A program made the translations under genes and the position numbers. Positions 25,001 to 36,914 of a stretch of 64,000 nucleotides of DNA are shown piece after piece. The DNA lies in the NCBI GenBank assembly GCA_037176705.1, contig JBAWUJ010000040.1:1302001-1366000 (forward strand), in the 5' to 3' direction. The notes beneath the pieces were generated by a model. It was not told where the DNA came from. It did not search any database and worked only from the letters and a program-made list of their open reading frames with translations. Source of the DNA: Molossus alvarezi (lineage: Eukaryota; Chordata; Mammalia; Chiroptera; Molossidae). Position 1 is the stretch's first letter, and each line of letters begins with the position of its first letter.

Positions 25001-28000
25001 CAGTCCCCTCCATGTAACACTAAGTATTTCCTTCAATGGAACACAAACTATATCCTCCATGGAACACTAAGTTGTTCCCTCCATGGAAACTAAGAAGTTT
25101 CTTCAAGAAAACACTAGCTAGATTCTTGCATGGAACACTAAGTAGTTCCTTCCATGGAACATTAAGTAGTTTCTTCCATGGAACCCTAGATAGTTCTTTC
25201 TAGTTCCTTCAGTGGAACTCTAGCTAGTTACTTCGTTGAAACTCTAGCTAGTTCCTTCGAAGGAAAACTAAGTAGTTCTTACTATTGAACCATATGTAGC
25301 CCCTTCCATGGAACACTAGGCATTTCCTTTCATGAAACATTAGCCCGATACTTCCATGGAACATTAACTAGTTCCTTCCATGAAACACCAGCTTGTTCTT
25401 AATATGGAGATCTAACTAGTACTTCCGTGAAACAATAGCTAGTTTCTTCCATGGAACACTGGCTAGTTCCATCCATGGAACACTAGCTTGTTTTTTCCTT
25501 GAAACACTAGCTGGTTTCTTCCTTTGAACAATAAGTAGTTCCTTTTATAGAACACTATATAGTTACATCCATTGAACACTAATTAGTTCCATACATGAAA
25601 CGCAAGCTGGTTCCATACATTGAACACTAGCTTGTTTTTTCCATGGTACACTAGCTTCTTTCTTCCATGGAACACTAGCTAGTTTCTTCCATGGAACACA
25701 GGGCATTTCCTCCCATTGTACACTATCTGCTTTCTTTCATGGAACACTACCTAGTTTCTTCCATGGAACACTAAGCAGTTTCTTCCATGGAACACTAAGT
25801 AGTTCCTTGTGTGTAAAACTAAGTAGTTTCTCCATGGACCACTTGCTTGTTTTTTCATGAAACACTAAGTAATTTTTTTCCATGAAACACTAGCTAGTTC
25901 CTTCAATGTAACACTAGCTAGTTATTTTCATGGAACACTAAGTCGTTCCTTCCATGGAACACTAGCTAGTTTCTTTCATGGAGCACTACCTTGTTCATTC
26001 CATGGAACACTAAGTAATTTCTTCCATGTAACACTAGCCAGATCTTTCCATGAAGCACTAAGTACTTCCTTCCATGGAACACTAACTATTTTCTTCCATG
26101 GAACACTACTAGTTTCTTCCATTCAACACTAATTAGTTCCTTCAATGAAACACTAGCTGGTTTCTTCCATAAAACACTAGCTGTTTCCTTCCATTGAACA
26201 CTAAGTAGTTCCTTTCATGAAAGACTAAGTAATTCCTTCCATGGAACACTAGCTTGTTCTTTCCATGAAACACTAGCTATTTTTCCCATGGAACACTAGC
26301 TTGTTTCTTCCATGGAACACTACCAAGTTCCTTCCATGGAACTCTAAGTAGTTCTATCCATGGAACACTATCTATTTCCTTTTATGAAACACTAGATATT
26401 TCCTTCAATGGAACACTAAGTAGTTCCTCCTATGGAACACTAAGTAGTTTTTTCTATGGAACACATTTTTCCTTCCATTGAACACTAGATTGTTCCTTCC
26501 TTGGAACACTAGGTAGTTCCTTCAATGGAACACTAAGTATTTTCTTCCCTGGAATACTAGCTATTTTTTTCCATGGATCACTAGCTAGTTCATTCCATGA
26601 AACACTAGATAGTTCTTCTTTTGTAACACTACCTAGTTCATTTCCAGGAACACTAGCTAGTTCTTTTTCTGGAAAAATAATTAGTTTCTTTCCTGAAACA
26701 GTAACTAGTTCCTTTTTTGAAACACTAGCTAGTTCCTTCCTTGGATTATTAAGTAGTTACTTCCATGAAACCTAAGCAGTTTTTTACATGGAAAACTAGC
26801 TAGTTACTTCCATGGAACACTAGCTAGTTCTTTCCATGGAACAGTAGCTAGTTCTCTCCATCGAACACTAAGTATTTTCTCCCAGGGTACACTAACTAGT
26901 TTCTACCATGGAACACTAATACTTCCTTTCATGAAACACTAAGTATTCCCTTTAGTGGCACACTAGCTGGTTTCTTCCATAAAAAGCTAGGAGGTTTCTT
27001 CCATGAAACACTAACGGTTTCCTTCCATGGAACTCCATGTAGTTCCTTTCATGAAACACTAAGTAGTTCTTTTCATAAAAGACTTGCTAGTACCGTTCAT
27101 GGAACACAAGCTAGTTCCTTCCATGGAACACTAGTTAGTTTTTTTCATGGAACACTAGCTACTTTTTTCTATGTAATACTAGCTATTTTCTTCCAATGAA
27201 CACAAGCTAGATCCTTCCATGTTACACTACCTAGTTTCTTCACGGAACACTAGATAGTTCCTTTCATGGAGCAGTAATTAGTTCCTTCCATGGAACACTA
27301 AATAGTTCCTTACAATGGACACTATCTATTTCTTTCCATGGAACACTATCTAGTTCCTTATTTGGAACACTAAGTCATCTCTTCCATGTAACACTCAGTA
27401 GTTCCATCCATAGAACTCAAGGTTTCCTCCATGGAACACAAGATTTTTTTCTCTATGGAACACTAAGAAGTTCCTTCCAAGGCACACTAGGTACTTCTTT
27501 CATGGATCACTAGCTAGTTCATTCCATAAAATACTAGCTAGTTCCTTTTCTGGAACACTAGCTAGTTCTTTCCATGGAACATTAAGTAGTTACTTCCATT
27601 AAACTCTAAGCAGTTACTTACATGGAAAACTAGCTAGTTCCTTAAATGGAACACTATATAATTCCTTGCATGAAACACTATTTCCTTCCATGGAACACTA
27701 CTAGTTCCTTCCATGAAACACTAGCTAGTTCCTTCCATGGACCACTAGCTTGTTCCTTCCATGGAACACTAGCTATTTTTTCCATGGAACACTAGCTAGT
27801 TTCTCTCATGAAACACAAGGTAGTTCCTTACATAATACACTAGCTAGTTTCTTTATGGAGCACTAATTAGTTTCTTTCATGGAGTAGTAAGTACTTCCTT
27901 CCATAAAACACAAACTAGTTCCTCCCATGGAACGCTATCTAGTATCTTCCTTGGAACACTAAGTCATCTCATCCATGTAACACTAAGTAGTTCCATGTAG

Positions 28001-30694
28001 GGAATTCAAGGTAGTTCCTCCAGGGAACACTAGGTTTTTTTCTGCTTGGAACCCTAAGTAGTTCCTTCCAAGAAACACTAACAATTTTTTTCCATAGAAC
28101 ACAGGCTAGTTCCTTCCATGGAACACTAAGTAGCTCCCTCCAAGCAACAATAGATATTTCCTTACATGAACACGAAGTAGTTCCTTCCATGGAACACAAA
28201 GTAGATTTTTACATGGGACACTAGATAGTATCTTCCATGGAATACAAGCTAGTTTCTTCCATGGAACCCTAGCTACTTCCTTCCATGGAACACTAGGTAG
28301 TTTCTTCCGTGGAACAATGACAACTTTCTTTCATGAACACTAACTAGTTTCTTCCATGGAACACTACATACTTCCTTCCATGGAACACGAAGTAGTTCCC
28401 TCCATGGAACACTAGCTATTTCCTTCCATGGAACTCTACCTAGGTCCGTCTATGGAATACTAGCTGGTTCCTTCCATGGTACACTAGCAATTTTCTCCAT
28501 TAAAAACTAGCTAGTCCCTTCCATAAAACAGTAAGTGGTTTATTTCATGAAACACTAAGTAGTTCCTTCCATCAAACACTAACTAGTTCCTTTCATGAAA
28601 CACTAGATTTTTCCTTCCATGGAACACTAATTAGTGTTTTCCATGGAACACAAAGTAGTTCCTACTGTAGAACACTAAGTGGTTCCTTCCATAAAACAGT
28701 AAGTAGTTTTTTCCATGGAACACAAACTGATTTTTTACATCTAACAGTACTTACTTTTTTCCATGGAATATTAAACAGTTAACTTTATGAACACTATGTA
28801 TTTCACTGCATGGAACACTGAATAGTTCCCTCCATGAAACACTAGCTAGTTTATTTTATTGGAAAACTAGTTCCTTCCATGAATCACTAAGTAGTTACTT
28901 CATGGAACACTAAGTAGTTCATTTCATGAAACACTAGCACGTTCTCTCCATGGAACACTAGCTAGTTCCTTCCATGGAACACTAAGTAGTTCCTTCCATG
29001 GAACACTAGCTAGTTTCTTCGATGGAACACAAGCTAGTTCCTTCCATGGACACTAAGTAGTTCCTTCCATGGAACACTAATAGTTCCTTCCATGGAACAA
29101 TAGCTAGTTCATTCTACGGAACACTAAGTATTTCCTTGCATGGAACTCTAGCTAGTTGCTTCATTGAAACACAAGCTAGTTTCTTTCATGGACACTAAGT
29201 AGTTCCTTTCATGGAACACTAATAGTTCCTTCCATGGAACACTAGCTAGATCTTGCCTTGGAACACTAAGCATTTTCTTGCATGGAACATTAGATAGTTC
29301 CTTCATTTGAACAAAAGCTAGTTCCTTCCATGGATACTAAGTAGTTCCTAACATGGAACACTAAGTAGTTCCATCCATGGAACACTAAGTACTTCCTACC
29401 ATGAAACCTTAGGTAGTTCCTTTCCTGGAACAAAAGCTAGTTCCCTCTATAGAACAGTAAGCAGGTCTTTGCATAAAACACTAGATAGTTCCTTCCATGG
29501 AACACAAGCTAGTTCCTTTCATGGAACACAAGCTAGTTCCCTCTATGGAACACTAAGCAGTTCATTGCACGGAACACTAGATAGTTCCTTCCATGGAACA
29601 CAAGCTAGTTCCTTTCATGGAACACTAGGTAGTTCCTTCCATGGAACACTAAGTAGTTCCTTCAGGGAACACTAATTATTTCCTTTCATAGAACTCATGC
29701 TATTTTTATACAGCGAATTATAGCTAGTTGCTTCCATTGACCACTAACTAGTTTCGTCCATGGAACACTAGCTAGGTCCTTCCATGAAACACTAAGTAAT
29801 TATTTTCATGGAACACTAAATAGTTCCTTCCATGGAACACTAGTTAGTTTTTTTCATAGAACACTAGCTAGTTTCTTCCATGGAACACTAAGTAGTTCCT
29901 TACAGGAACAGGAGCTAGTTGCTTCCATGGAACACAAGCTCATTCCTTCCCTGGAACACTAAGTCGATTCTTCCATGGAAAACTAGCTAGTTCCTTCGAT
30001 GGAATACTATCTAGTTCCTTCCTTAAAACAGTAAGTAGTTTCTTCCATGGACCTCTAAGTAGATTCCTCCATGGGATCCCTCCATGGAACACTAGTTTTG
30101 TTTTTTTTTTTTTCATGGAACACCAGCTAGTACCTTCCATGGAACACTAAGTAATTCCTTGCATGGAACACTAGCTAGTTTCTTCTATGGAACACAAGCT
30201 AGTTTCATACATTGAACACTAGCTTGTTGCATGCATGGAACACTAAGTAATTACTTCCATGGAACAATGGGTAGTACCTTCCATACAACACTAAGTACTT
30301 CTTTCCATGAAACGCTAGCGAGTTCTTTCCATGGAACGCTAAGTAATTAATTCCATGGTACACTGGTTACTTCTTTCCATGGAACACAAAGTATTTTCTT
30401 CCATGAAACACTAGCTAGTTGCTTAGATGGACACTAGATAATTTCTTTCAAGGTACAATAAATGGTTCCTTCCATGGAACACTAAGTAGTTCCTTCCATG
30501 GAACACTAGCTAGTTCCTTCAACGGAACACTAAGTAATTCTTTCCATGAAACAGAAAGTATTACCTTTCATGGAACACTAAGTAATTCCTTCCAACGAAC
30601 AATAAGTAGTTCCTTCCATAAAACCCTAGCTAGTTTTTTCCATGGAACACTAGCTAGTTCCTTTCATGGAACACTAAGTAGTTCCTTCCATGGA

Positions 30695-31430
30695 ACACTT
30701 GCTAGTTTCTTCCATGGAACTCTAGCTAGGTCCTTCCATGGAACACTAAAAAGTTTCTTTCATGGAACAATAGCTAGTTCCTTCCTTAAAACAATAAGTA
30801 GTGTCCTCTATGGAACACTAAGTGGTTTCCTCCATGGAACACTAAGTAAGTCCCTCCATGAAACACTAGCTATTTTATTCCATGGAACACTAGCTAATTC
30901 CTTCCATGGAACTCTAAGTAGTTCCTTCCATGTAGCACAATAGTTCCCCCCATGGAACACTTGGTAGTTCCTTCTATGTACACTACAAGGTTCCTTCCAT
31001 ATATCCCTAGCTGGTTTCTTCCACGGAAATCTAAGTACATCCTTCCATGGAACATTAAGTAGTTCCATCCTTGGAACACTAGCTAGGATCTCCCATGGAA
31101 CACTAACTAGTTCCTTTCATGAAACACTAAGTAGTTTTTTCCCATGGAACACTGAGTAATTCTTTCTACAGAACACTAGCTAGATTTTTCCATAGAACAG
31201 TAGCTAGTTCTTTTCATGGAACACCAGGTAGTTCCTTCCAGGGCACACTAAGGGGTTTTTTTTGTTGTAACACTAGCTAGTTCCTTCCATGTAACACTAA
31301 GTTGTTCCATCCTTGAACAATAAGTATTTCCTTTCATGGAACATTAGCAAGTTCCTCTCTTGAACCCCAAGCTAGTTCTTTTCCACGGAACACTAGCTAG
31401 TTTTTACCATGGAACATTAGCAATGTCCTT
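30695..31430 (-). repeat. Left arm of a long inverted repeat
   Basis: Reverse-complementing this segment gives the same ordered series of monomer variants as 40,470-41,183. Shared private variants include a 'GCCCTGGAAGGAACTACCTG' monomer, 'GTTCTGTAGAAAGAA', 'CATGGGAGATCCTAG' and a run around 'TATATGGAAGGAA'. The match extends well beyond what random monomers would share. The arms differ by small indels only. Confidence 0.85.
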
Positions 31431-32357
31431 CTATAAAAAGCTAAGTAGATCTTCCATGGAACACTAGCTCGTTTCTTCCATGGAACATTAAGTAGTTTCA
31501 TCTATGGAACACAATCTAGTACCTTCCATGAAACACCAGCTAGTTCCTTCCATGGAAAACTAACATGTTCCTTTCCTGGAACACTAAGTAATACCTTCCA
31601 TGCAACACTAGCTAGATCCTTCCATGAAACACTAGCTAGTTTCTTCCAAGGAACACTAAGTAATTCCTTCCATGCAACACTAGCTAGTTTCTTCCATGGA
31701 ACACTAGCTAGTTTCTTTCATGGAATACTAAGTAGTTCATTCCATGGAACACTAGCTAGATCCTTCCATGGAACACTAGCTAGTTCCTTTCAAGAAACAC
31801 TAAGTAATTCCTTCCATGGAACACTAAGTATTTCCTTACATGGAACACAATATAGATATTTTCAAGGGACAGTAGCTAGTTCCTTCCATGGAACACTAGA
31901 TATTTCCTTCCATGGAACACTAGCTAGTTCCTTACCTGAAACACAGCTAGTTTCTACCATGGAAAACAAAGTAGTTCCTTCCATGGAACACTAAGTAATA
32001 CCTTGCATGGAACACGAAGTAGTTCTTTTCATGAAACACCAGCGAGTTCTTTCCATGGAACACTAGCTACTTCCTTTTATTGAACACCAAGTAGTTTCTC
32101 CCATGGGACAAAAGTAATTCCTTACATGCAACACTAGCTAGTTCCTTCGATGGAACACTAGAAAGTTCCTTCCATGAGACACTACATAGTTCCTTCCATG
32201 GAACTCTAAGTAGTTCCTTCCATGGCACACTAGCTTGTTCATTCCATGGAACAGAAACTGGTTTCTTCCATGGAACACTAGATACTTCCTTTCATGGAAC
32301 TCTAAGTAGTTCCTTCCATATAACACAGTAGTTCTCTCCATGGAACACTTAGTGATA

Positions 32358-32372
32358 CCTCGGTTCTCGAAC
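32358..32372 (+). repeat. Left terminal inverted repeat of the Tigger element
   Basis: CCTCGGTTCTCGAAC, preceded by TA at 32,356-32,357. It is the exact inverse of 34,685-34,699. Confidence 0.93.
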
Positions 32373-32634
32373 ATAATTCGTTCCAGGAGGACGGTCGAGA
32401 ACCAAATTGTTCGAGAACCGAAGCAATGAAACCAATAGGAAATAATGGAAACTGGATTAATTCGTTCCAAGCCCCAGAAAATGCCTATTTACTGGCCTAA
32501 TTTGTATATAATATGTAGAAAAACATAAGTCTCAACAAGAAATAAAAGTGTACAGTATGTATTAAAAAAAATAAAATAAAATGTACTGTAAAGTACAGTA
32601 AATTGTGTTTCATTTACTGTACCTGTACCAACCT

Positions 32635-34441
32635 TTATTGTCTTGAAGGGGAGTCCTCTTCAATAAAAACAGAGGGTAACTGCTCTTCGGGTGTTTCTGT
32701 TCTCTGTATCTTTTGCTGAGGAGAATCAGAATCTTTCTCTGCAGTTACTTGTCTGATTTCTTTACGGAAGAATTTTTCAATTGTTTGCTGTTTTTTTCTC
32801 CTTTCAGAAATTTTGCAGAAAGTGGACAATACATTGTCATTAAAAATGTTAACTGCTCTATTTGCTACCACTTTATCAGGGTGATGTTGTTCAACAAAGT
32901 TTGCGATTTCTGCCCATTTTGCACACATTTCATGAATAAGGCCACTAGAAATATCCTCCACTCTCTCCTCTTCTTCAGAAGAAATTTCTTCCACCATATC
33001 CTTCTGCTGCTGTTGTTGTAGGTGCATCAGTTGCTCGGCGGTTAACTGAGCAGCGTGACCTTCCACAAGTTCGTTGATGTCATCTTGTTGAATGTCAAGG
33101 CCCATGGTCTTTCCTATGGCCACAATATCATCAACTACAGCAACATCTTCATCAACGACAGGAGCTGACTCAGCTTCTAAACCCTCACTGTCCCTTTCGG
33201 GCCATAGTTTTCGCCATGCCGCATACAATGTGCGATGAGTGACATTACTCTAAGCAGTGTCAGTCAAGTTTACACAATTTAGGATGTTGAAGTGTTCTTT
33301 CCAAAATTCCCTCAGAGTTAACTGTGTGTCATTTGTCACTTCAAAGCACTTCCGGAAGAGGGCCTTTGTGTACAATTTCTTGAAATTGGATATGACCTGT
33401 TGGTCCATGGGTTGCAGAATAGGGGTTGTATTGGGGGGTAAGAATTTTACTTTGATGAAGCTATAGTCATCAACTAGATCTTCCTCTAAAGCTGGGGGGT
33501 GAGCAGGAGCATTGTCCATCACTAATAGACATTTTAAAGGCATTTTTTTTTCTGCCAGGTATTCCTTCACTCGAGGTGCAAAAACTTCACGCACCCACTC
33601 TGTAAAGAATTGTCTGGTAACCCAAGCTTTGGTGTTAGACCGCCACATCACAGCCAATTTACTCTTCATTACATTGTGCCTTTTGAATGGCCTGGGATTG
33701 TCTGAATGGTAGACAAGCAAGGGTTTTACCTTGCAATCACCACTTGCATTTGCACAAAACAAGAGTAAGCCTATCTTTCATAGGCTTGTGCCCTGGTAGC
33801 GCTTTCTCCTCTTTGGTTATGTAGGTGTTGACTGGCATTTTTTTCCAGAATAATCCGGTCTCATCGCAGTTGAACACCTGCTCAGGAACAAACCCTTCTG
33901 CCTTGACATAGTCACTAAATTCTTTAATGAAGTTATTAGCAGCCTCCTGGTTTGCACTAGCTGCTTCCCCATGCCTAGTGACGCAATGTATGCCACTTCT
34001 ATGTCTGAAATTCTCAAACCAACCTCTGCTGGCTTTAAACGTGAAAGCACCTTCACCACTTGTACCAGGTGTTTCTTTGTTCAGATCACTGAATATTTGT
34101 AGTGCTTTCTCACAAATAACGACCTCATTGATGCTGTCACCTGCTAACTCTTTTTCTTTAATGAAAATAAGGAGCAGCTTCTCCATTTCCTCCATTATCT
34201 GAGGCCTTTGCTTAGTTATCAGCGTTACACCTTTGGCAACATTGGCAGCCTTTATAACAGCTTTATTCTTAAGGAAAGTAGAGATGGTTGATTTTGGCAT
34301 GCCATACTCAGCAGACAGATCCGAAACACGTGTGCCCTGTTCATATTTGGCAATGATTTCTTTCTTCAGCTCAATAGTTGTTCTCACAGCTTTCCGTTTA
34401 CCTTTGTCTGCATTACCACTTCTGGCTTTCTTTGGACCCAT
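32635..34441 (-). pseudogene. Tigger/pogo transposase, broken
   Basis: The gene starts with ATG at 34,441 ('MGPKKARSGN') and ends at 32,635. Its length is about 600 codons, near the usual size for Tigger transposases. The N-terminus has a psq-type helix-turn-helix ('SDLSAEYGMPKSTISTFL', about residues 40-57), then a CENP-B-type DNA-binding region ('SRGWFENFRHRSGIH'). The DDE/D domain follows, with 'FNCDETGLFWKKMP', 'LLVMDNAPAH' and 'LPPNTTPILQPMDQQVI'. All three catalytic aspartates are present, with 36 residues between the second and third. Two breaks are visible: a frameshift near 33,755-33,770 (frames overlap at 33,737-33,762) and an in-frame TAG at 33,250-33,252. The C-terminal part is acidic and Gln-rich and has no other stop. 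It would cut and paste the element using the terminal repeats. So few lesions suggest a young copy. Confidence 0.92.
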
Positions 34442-34463
34442 CGCTAAGGGTTAAATTCAGTGT

Positions 34464-34520
34464 AAAGCGTGACTCTCTCCACAAAGCGTGACTCTCTCCA
34501 CAAAGCGTGACTCTCTCTCT
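34464..34520 (-). repeat. Three 19-bp tandem repeats upstream of the transposase
   Basis: AAAGCGTGACTCTCTCCAC starts at 34,464, 34,483 and 34,502; the third copy diverges at its end. It lies in the 5' leader of the transposase, between the start codon and the right terminal repeat. It could be a regulatory repeat or simple slippage; I cannot tell. Confidence 0.85.
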
Positions 34521-34684
34521 GCACTCACACTGATGACGCAAGCAAGGCGCGCTGGGCCAAATGAACGCCATTCGGCTCAACTCGGCTCATCTCGGAAGTT
34601 CGAGTTCCAAATATTTGTTCGGATTCCGAGACAAAAGTTTCTCGAATCTCCTGGTCGAATACCAATTTGGTCGAAAACCGAGGC

Positions 34685-34699
34685 GTTCGAGAACCGAGG
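34685..34699 (-). repeat. Right terminal inverted repeat of the Tigger element
   Basis: GTTCGAGAACCGAGG, the exact inverse of the left end, followed by TA at 34,700-34,701. Confidence 0.93.
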
Positions 34700-34701
34700 T
34701 A

Positions 34702-36687
34702 TCCTTCTATGTAAACTAGAATGTTCCTTTTATAGATCACTAGCTGGTTTCTTCAACGGAAAACTAAGTACTTTTTTCCATGAAACATTAAGAAGTTCCA
34801 CCCATTGAACACTCGCTAGAATCTTCAATGGAACACTAACTAGTTCCTTCCATGAAACACTAAGTAGTTCCTTCAAGGAGTTTTTTCCTTGTATCACTAG
34901 CTAGTTCCTTCCATGGAACACTAGCTAGTTGCTGCCAATGAACACTAAGTAGTTTCTTCCATAGAACAATAAGTAGTTTTTTCCATGGAACACTAGCAAT
35001 TTCCTTCCATAGGAAGTTAAGTAGTTTCTTTCATAGACCACTAAGTAGTTCCTCGCATGGAACACTAAGTAGTTCCTCCCATGGACCACAAGCTAAATTC
35101 TCCCATGACATACTAAGTAGTTCTTAACATGGAACACTAAGTACTTCCTTTCATGGAACACTAGCTAGTTCCTTCCATGGAACACTAAGTAGTTCTTTCT
35201 ATAAAACACAAGCTAGTTCCTTCCGTGGAAGACTAAGAATTTATTTTCATGGACACTGGCTAGTTTATTCCATGGAACACTAGCTAGTTCCTACCATGGA
35301 ATACTAAGTAGTTAATTCCATGAAACACTAAGTAGTTCCTTTCATGGAGCACTAGCTAATTCCTTCGGTCGAACACTAGATAGTTTCTTTTATGGAACTC
35401 TAGCCTGTTTATTCCATGGAACACTAAGTAGTTTTATCCACAGAACATAAGCTAGTGCCTTCCATGGAACACTAGCTAGTTCCTTCCTTGGAACACTATC
35501 TAGTCCTTCCATGGAACACTAATATTTCCTTCCATGGAACACAAGCTAGCTCCGTCCATGGAAAAATAGCTAGTTTTCTCCATGGAACACTAAGGAGTTC
35601 CTTCCCTTGAACACTAGTTAGTTCCTTTCATGGAACACTATGTAGTTTCTTTCATGGACACTAGATATTTTCTTCCATGGAACACTAATTACTTATTTCT
35701 ATGGAAGACTAGCTAGTTCCTTCCATGGAACACTAAGTAGTTTTTTTCATAGAACACTAAATAGTTTCTTCCATGGAACAGTATGCAGTTCCTTTTATGG
35801 TACATTAGCTGGTATCTTTCATTTAACTCTAGCTAGTTCCTACCATGGAACAGTAGCTAGTACCTAATAGGAAATACTAAGTTCTACATGCCATGAAACA
35901 CTAAGTATTTCTTTCCATGAAACACTAGCTACTGCTTCAATGGAACCCTAGCTATTTTCTTCCATGGAACACTAAGTAGTTCTTTCCATGTAACACTAGT
36001 TCGTTCCTTCTGAGGAACAATATCTAGTTCATTCCATAGAGCACTAAGTATTACTTCCAAGAAACACTAACTGGTTCCTTCCATGGAACACCAGCTAGTT
36101 CCTGCTATGGAATACTAAATAGTTTCTTACATGAAACACTAGCTAATTCCTTACATGGAACACTAAGTAATTTTTTTCATGGACACTAGCTAGTTTCTCT
36201 GATGAACAAAATCTAATTTTTCCATATAACACTGAGTAGTTCCTTCAATGGAACACTAGCTAGTTTCTTCCATGGAACTCTAGCTGGTTTCTTCCATGGA
36301 ACACTAAGTATTTTTTTCAATGGAACCCTAGCTAGTTCCTACCATGGAACACTAAGTAATTTTTTCCATGGACATTACCCAGGGTGTCTGAGGAACAAAG
36401 TCTAGTTTTTTCCATTGAACACTGAGTAGTTTCTTTCAGGGAACACTAGCTAGTTTTTCTCCATGGAACACTAAGTAGCTCCTTCTATGGAAGAGTACCT
36501 TGCTCCTTCCATGGAACACTAAGTAGTTCTTTCCATGGAACACTAAGTTCCTTCCATGGTAAACTAAGTAGTTTCTTTGATGGAAAACTAGCTATTTTTT
36601 TTTCATGGAACACTAGCTACTTCCTTCCATGGAACATGAGCTAATTTCTTCCATGGATCACTTAGTAGTTCTTTTCATGGAACACTA
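34702..36687 (-). repeat. 24-bp satellite array, block R1 (second part)
   Basis: Minus-strand 24-bp monomers resume after the Tigger element and run to the second strand switch. Monomer variants are mixed and I see no higher-order pattern in this short stretch. No gene is visible. Confidence 0.93.
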
Positions 36688-36697
36688 GGTAGCGTTC
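36680..36697. other. Satellite strand-switch junction R1 to F2
   Basis: GAACACTA (36,680-36,687), GG, then TAGCGTTC (36,690-36,697) form a near-perfect inverted repeat at which minus-strand monomers change to plus-strand ones. The switch lies at the CTAG dyad, unlike the other two junctions, which lie at the CCATGG dyad. Confidence 0.9.
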
Positions 36698-36881
36698 TAT
36701 GGAAGGAACTAGCTAGTGTTTCATGGAAGGAACTACTAGTGTTGCATGGAAAAAACTACTTAGTGTTTCAAGGAAGGAACTACCCATTGTTCCATGGAAG
36801 GAACTACTTATTGTTCATGGTAGGAACTACTTAGTGTTCCATGAAAAATCTGCTTAGTTTCCATGGAAGGAAACCTACAGA

Positions 36882-36914
36882 GATTTTTCGTGGAACACTA
36901 AGTACTTCATTCCA
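36882..36914 (-). other. Single inverted monomer patch inside F2
   Basis: A little over one monomer is in reverse orientation ('TTTTTCGTGGAACACTAAG') within plus-strand repeats. It returns to the + orientation at the centre of a CCATGG. As a result 36,891-36,914 and 36,915-36,938 form two abutting 24-base arms with 21 of 24 positions complementary. Confidence 0.85.

Larger units (their letters stand above)
21496..32355 (-). repeat. 24-bp satellite array, block R1 (first part)
   Basis: The same 24-bp monomer, now in reverse orientation (read on + as AGTTCC, TTCCATGGAA, CACTAGCT). The first kilobases are collinear with block R2: 21,496 with 49,345 and 22,067 with 49,917. Later, 25,826 onward matches 58,171 onward. 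A local duplication of about 589 bp is seen at 27,371 and 27,960 ('TAAGTCATCT'). Poly-T stretches occur near 24,168 and 30,095. No gene is visible. Confidence 0.95.
32356..34701 (-). mobile_element. Tigger/pogo-like DNA transposon
   Basis: A 2,342-bp element (32,358-34,699) flanked by the TA dinucleotide on both sides, as expected for the Tc1/mariner-pogo superfamily. Its ends carry a 15-bp perfect terminal inverted repeat, CCTCGGTTCTCGAAC. Related 'TCGAGAACC' motifs are repeated just inside both ends and may be transposase-binding sites (inference). It encodes one minus-strand transposase, now broken. The satellite continues in the same orientation on each side, so it inserted into an existing array. 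I recognise the superfamily but not the exact subfamily. Confidence 0.93.

Noticed and set aside
32713..34454. Plus-strand ORFs of 66-106 codons across the Tigger element
   Set aside because: They are antisense shadows of the transposase reading frame.
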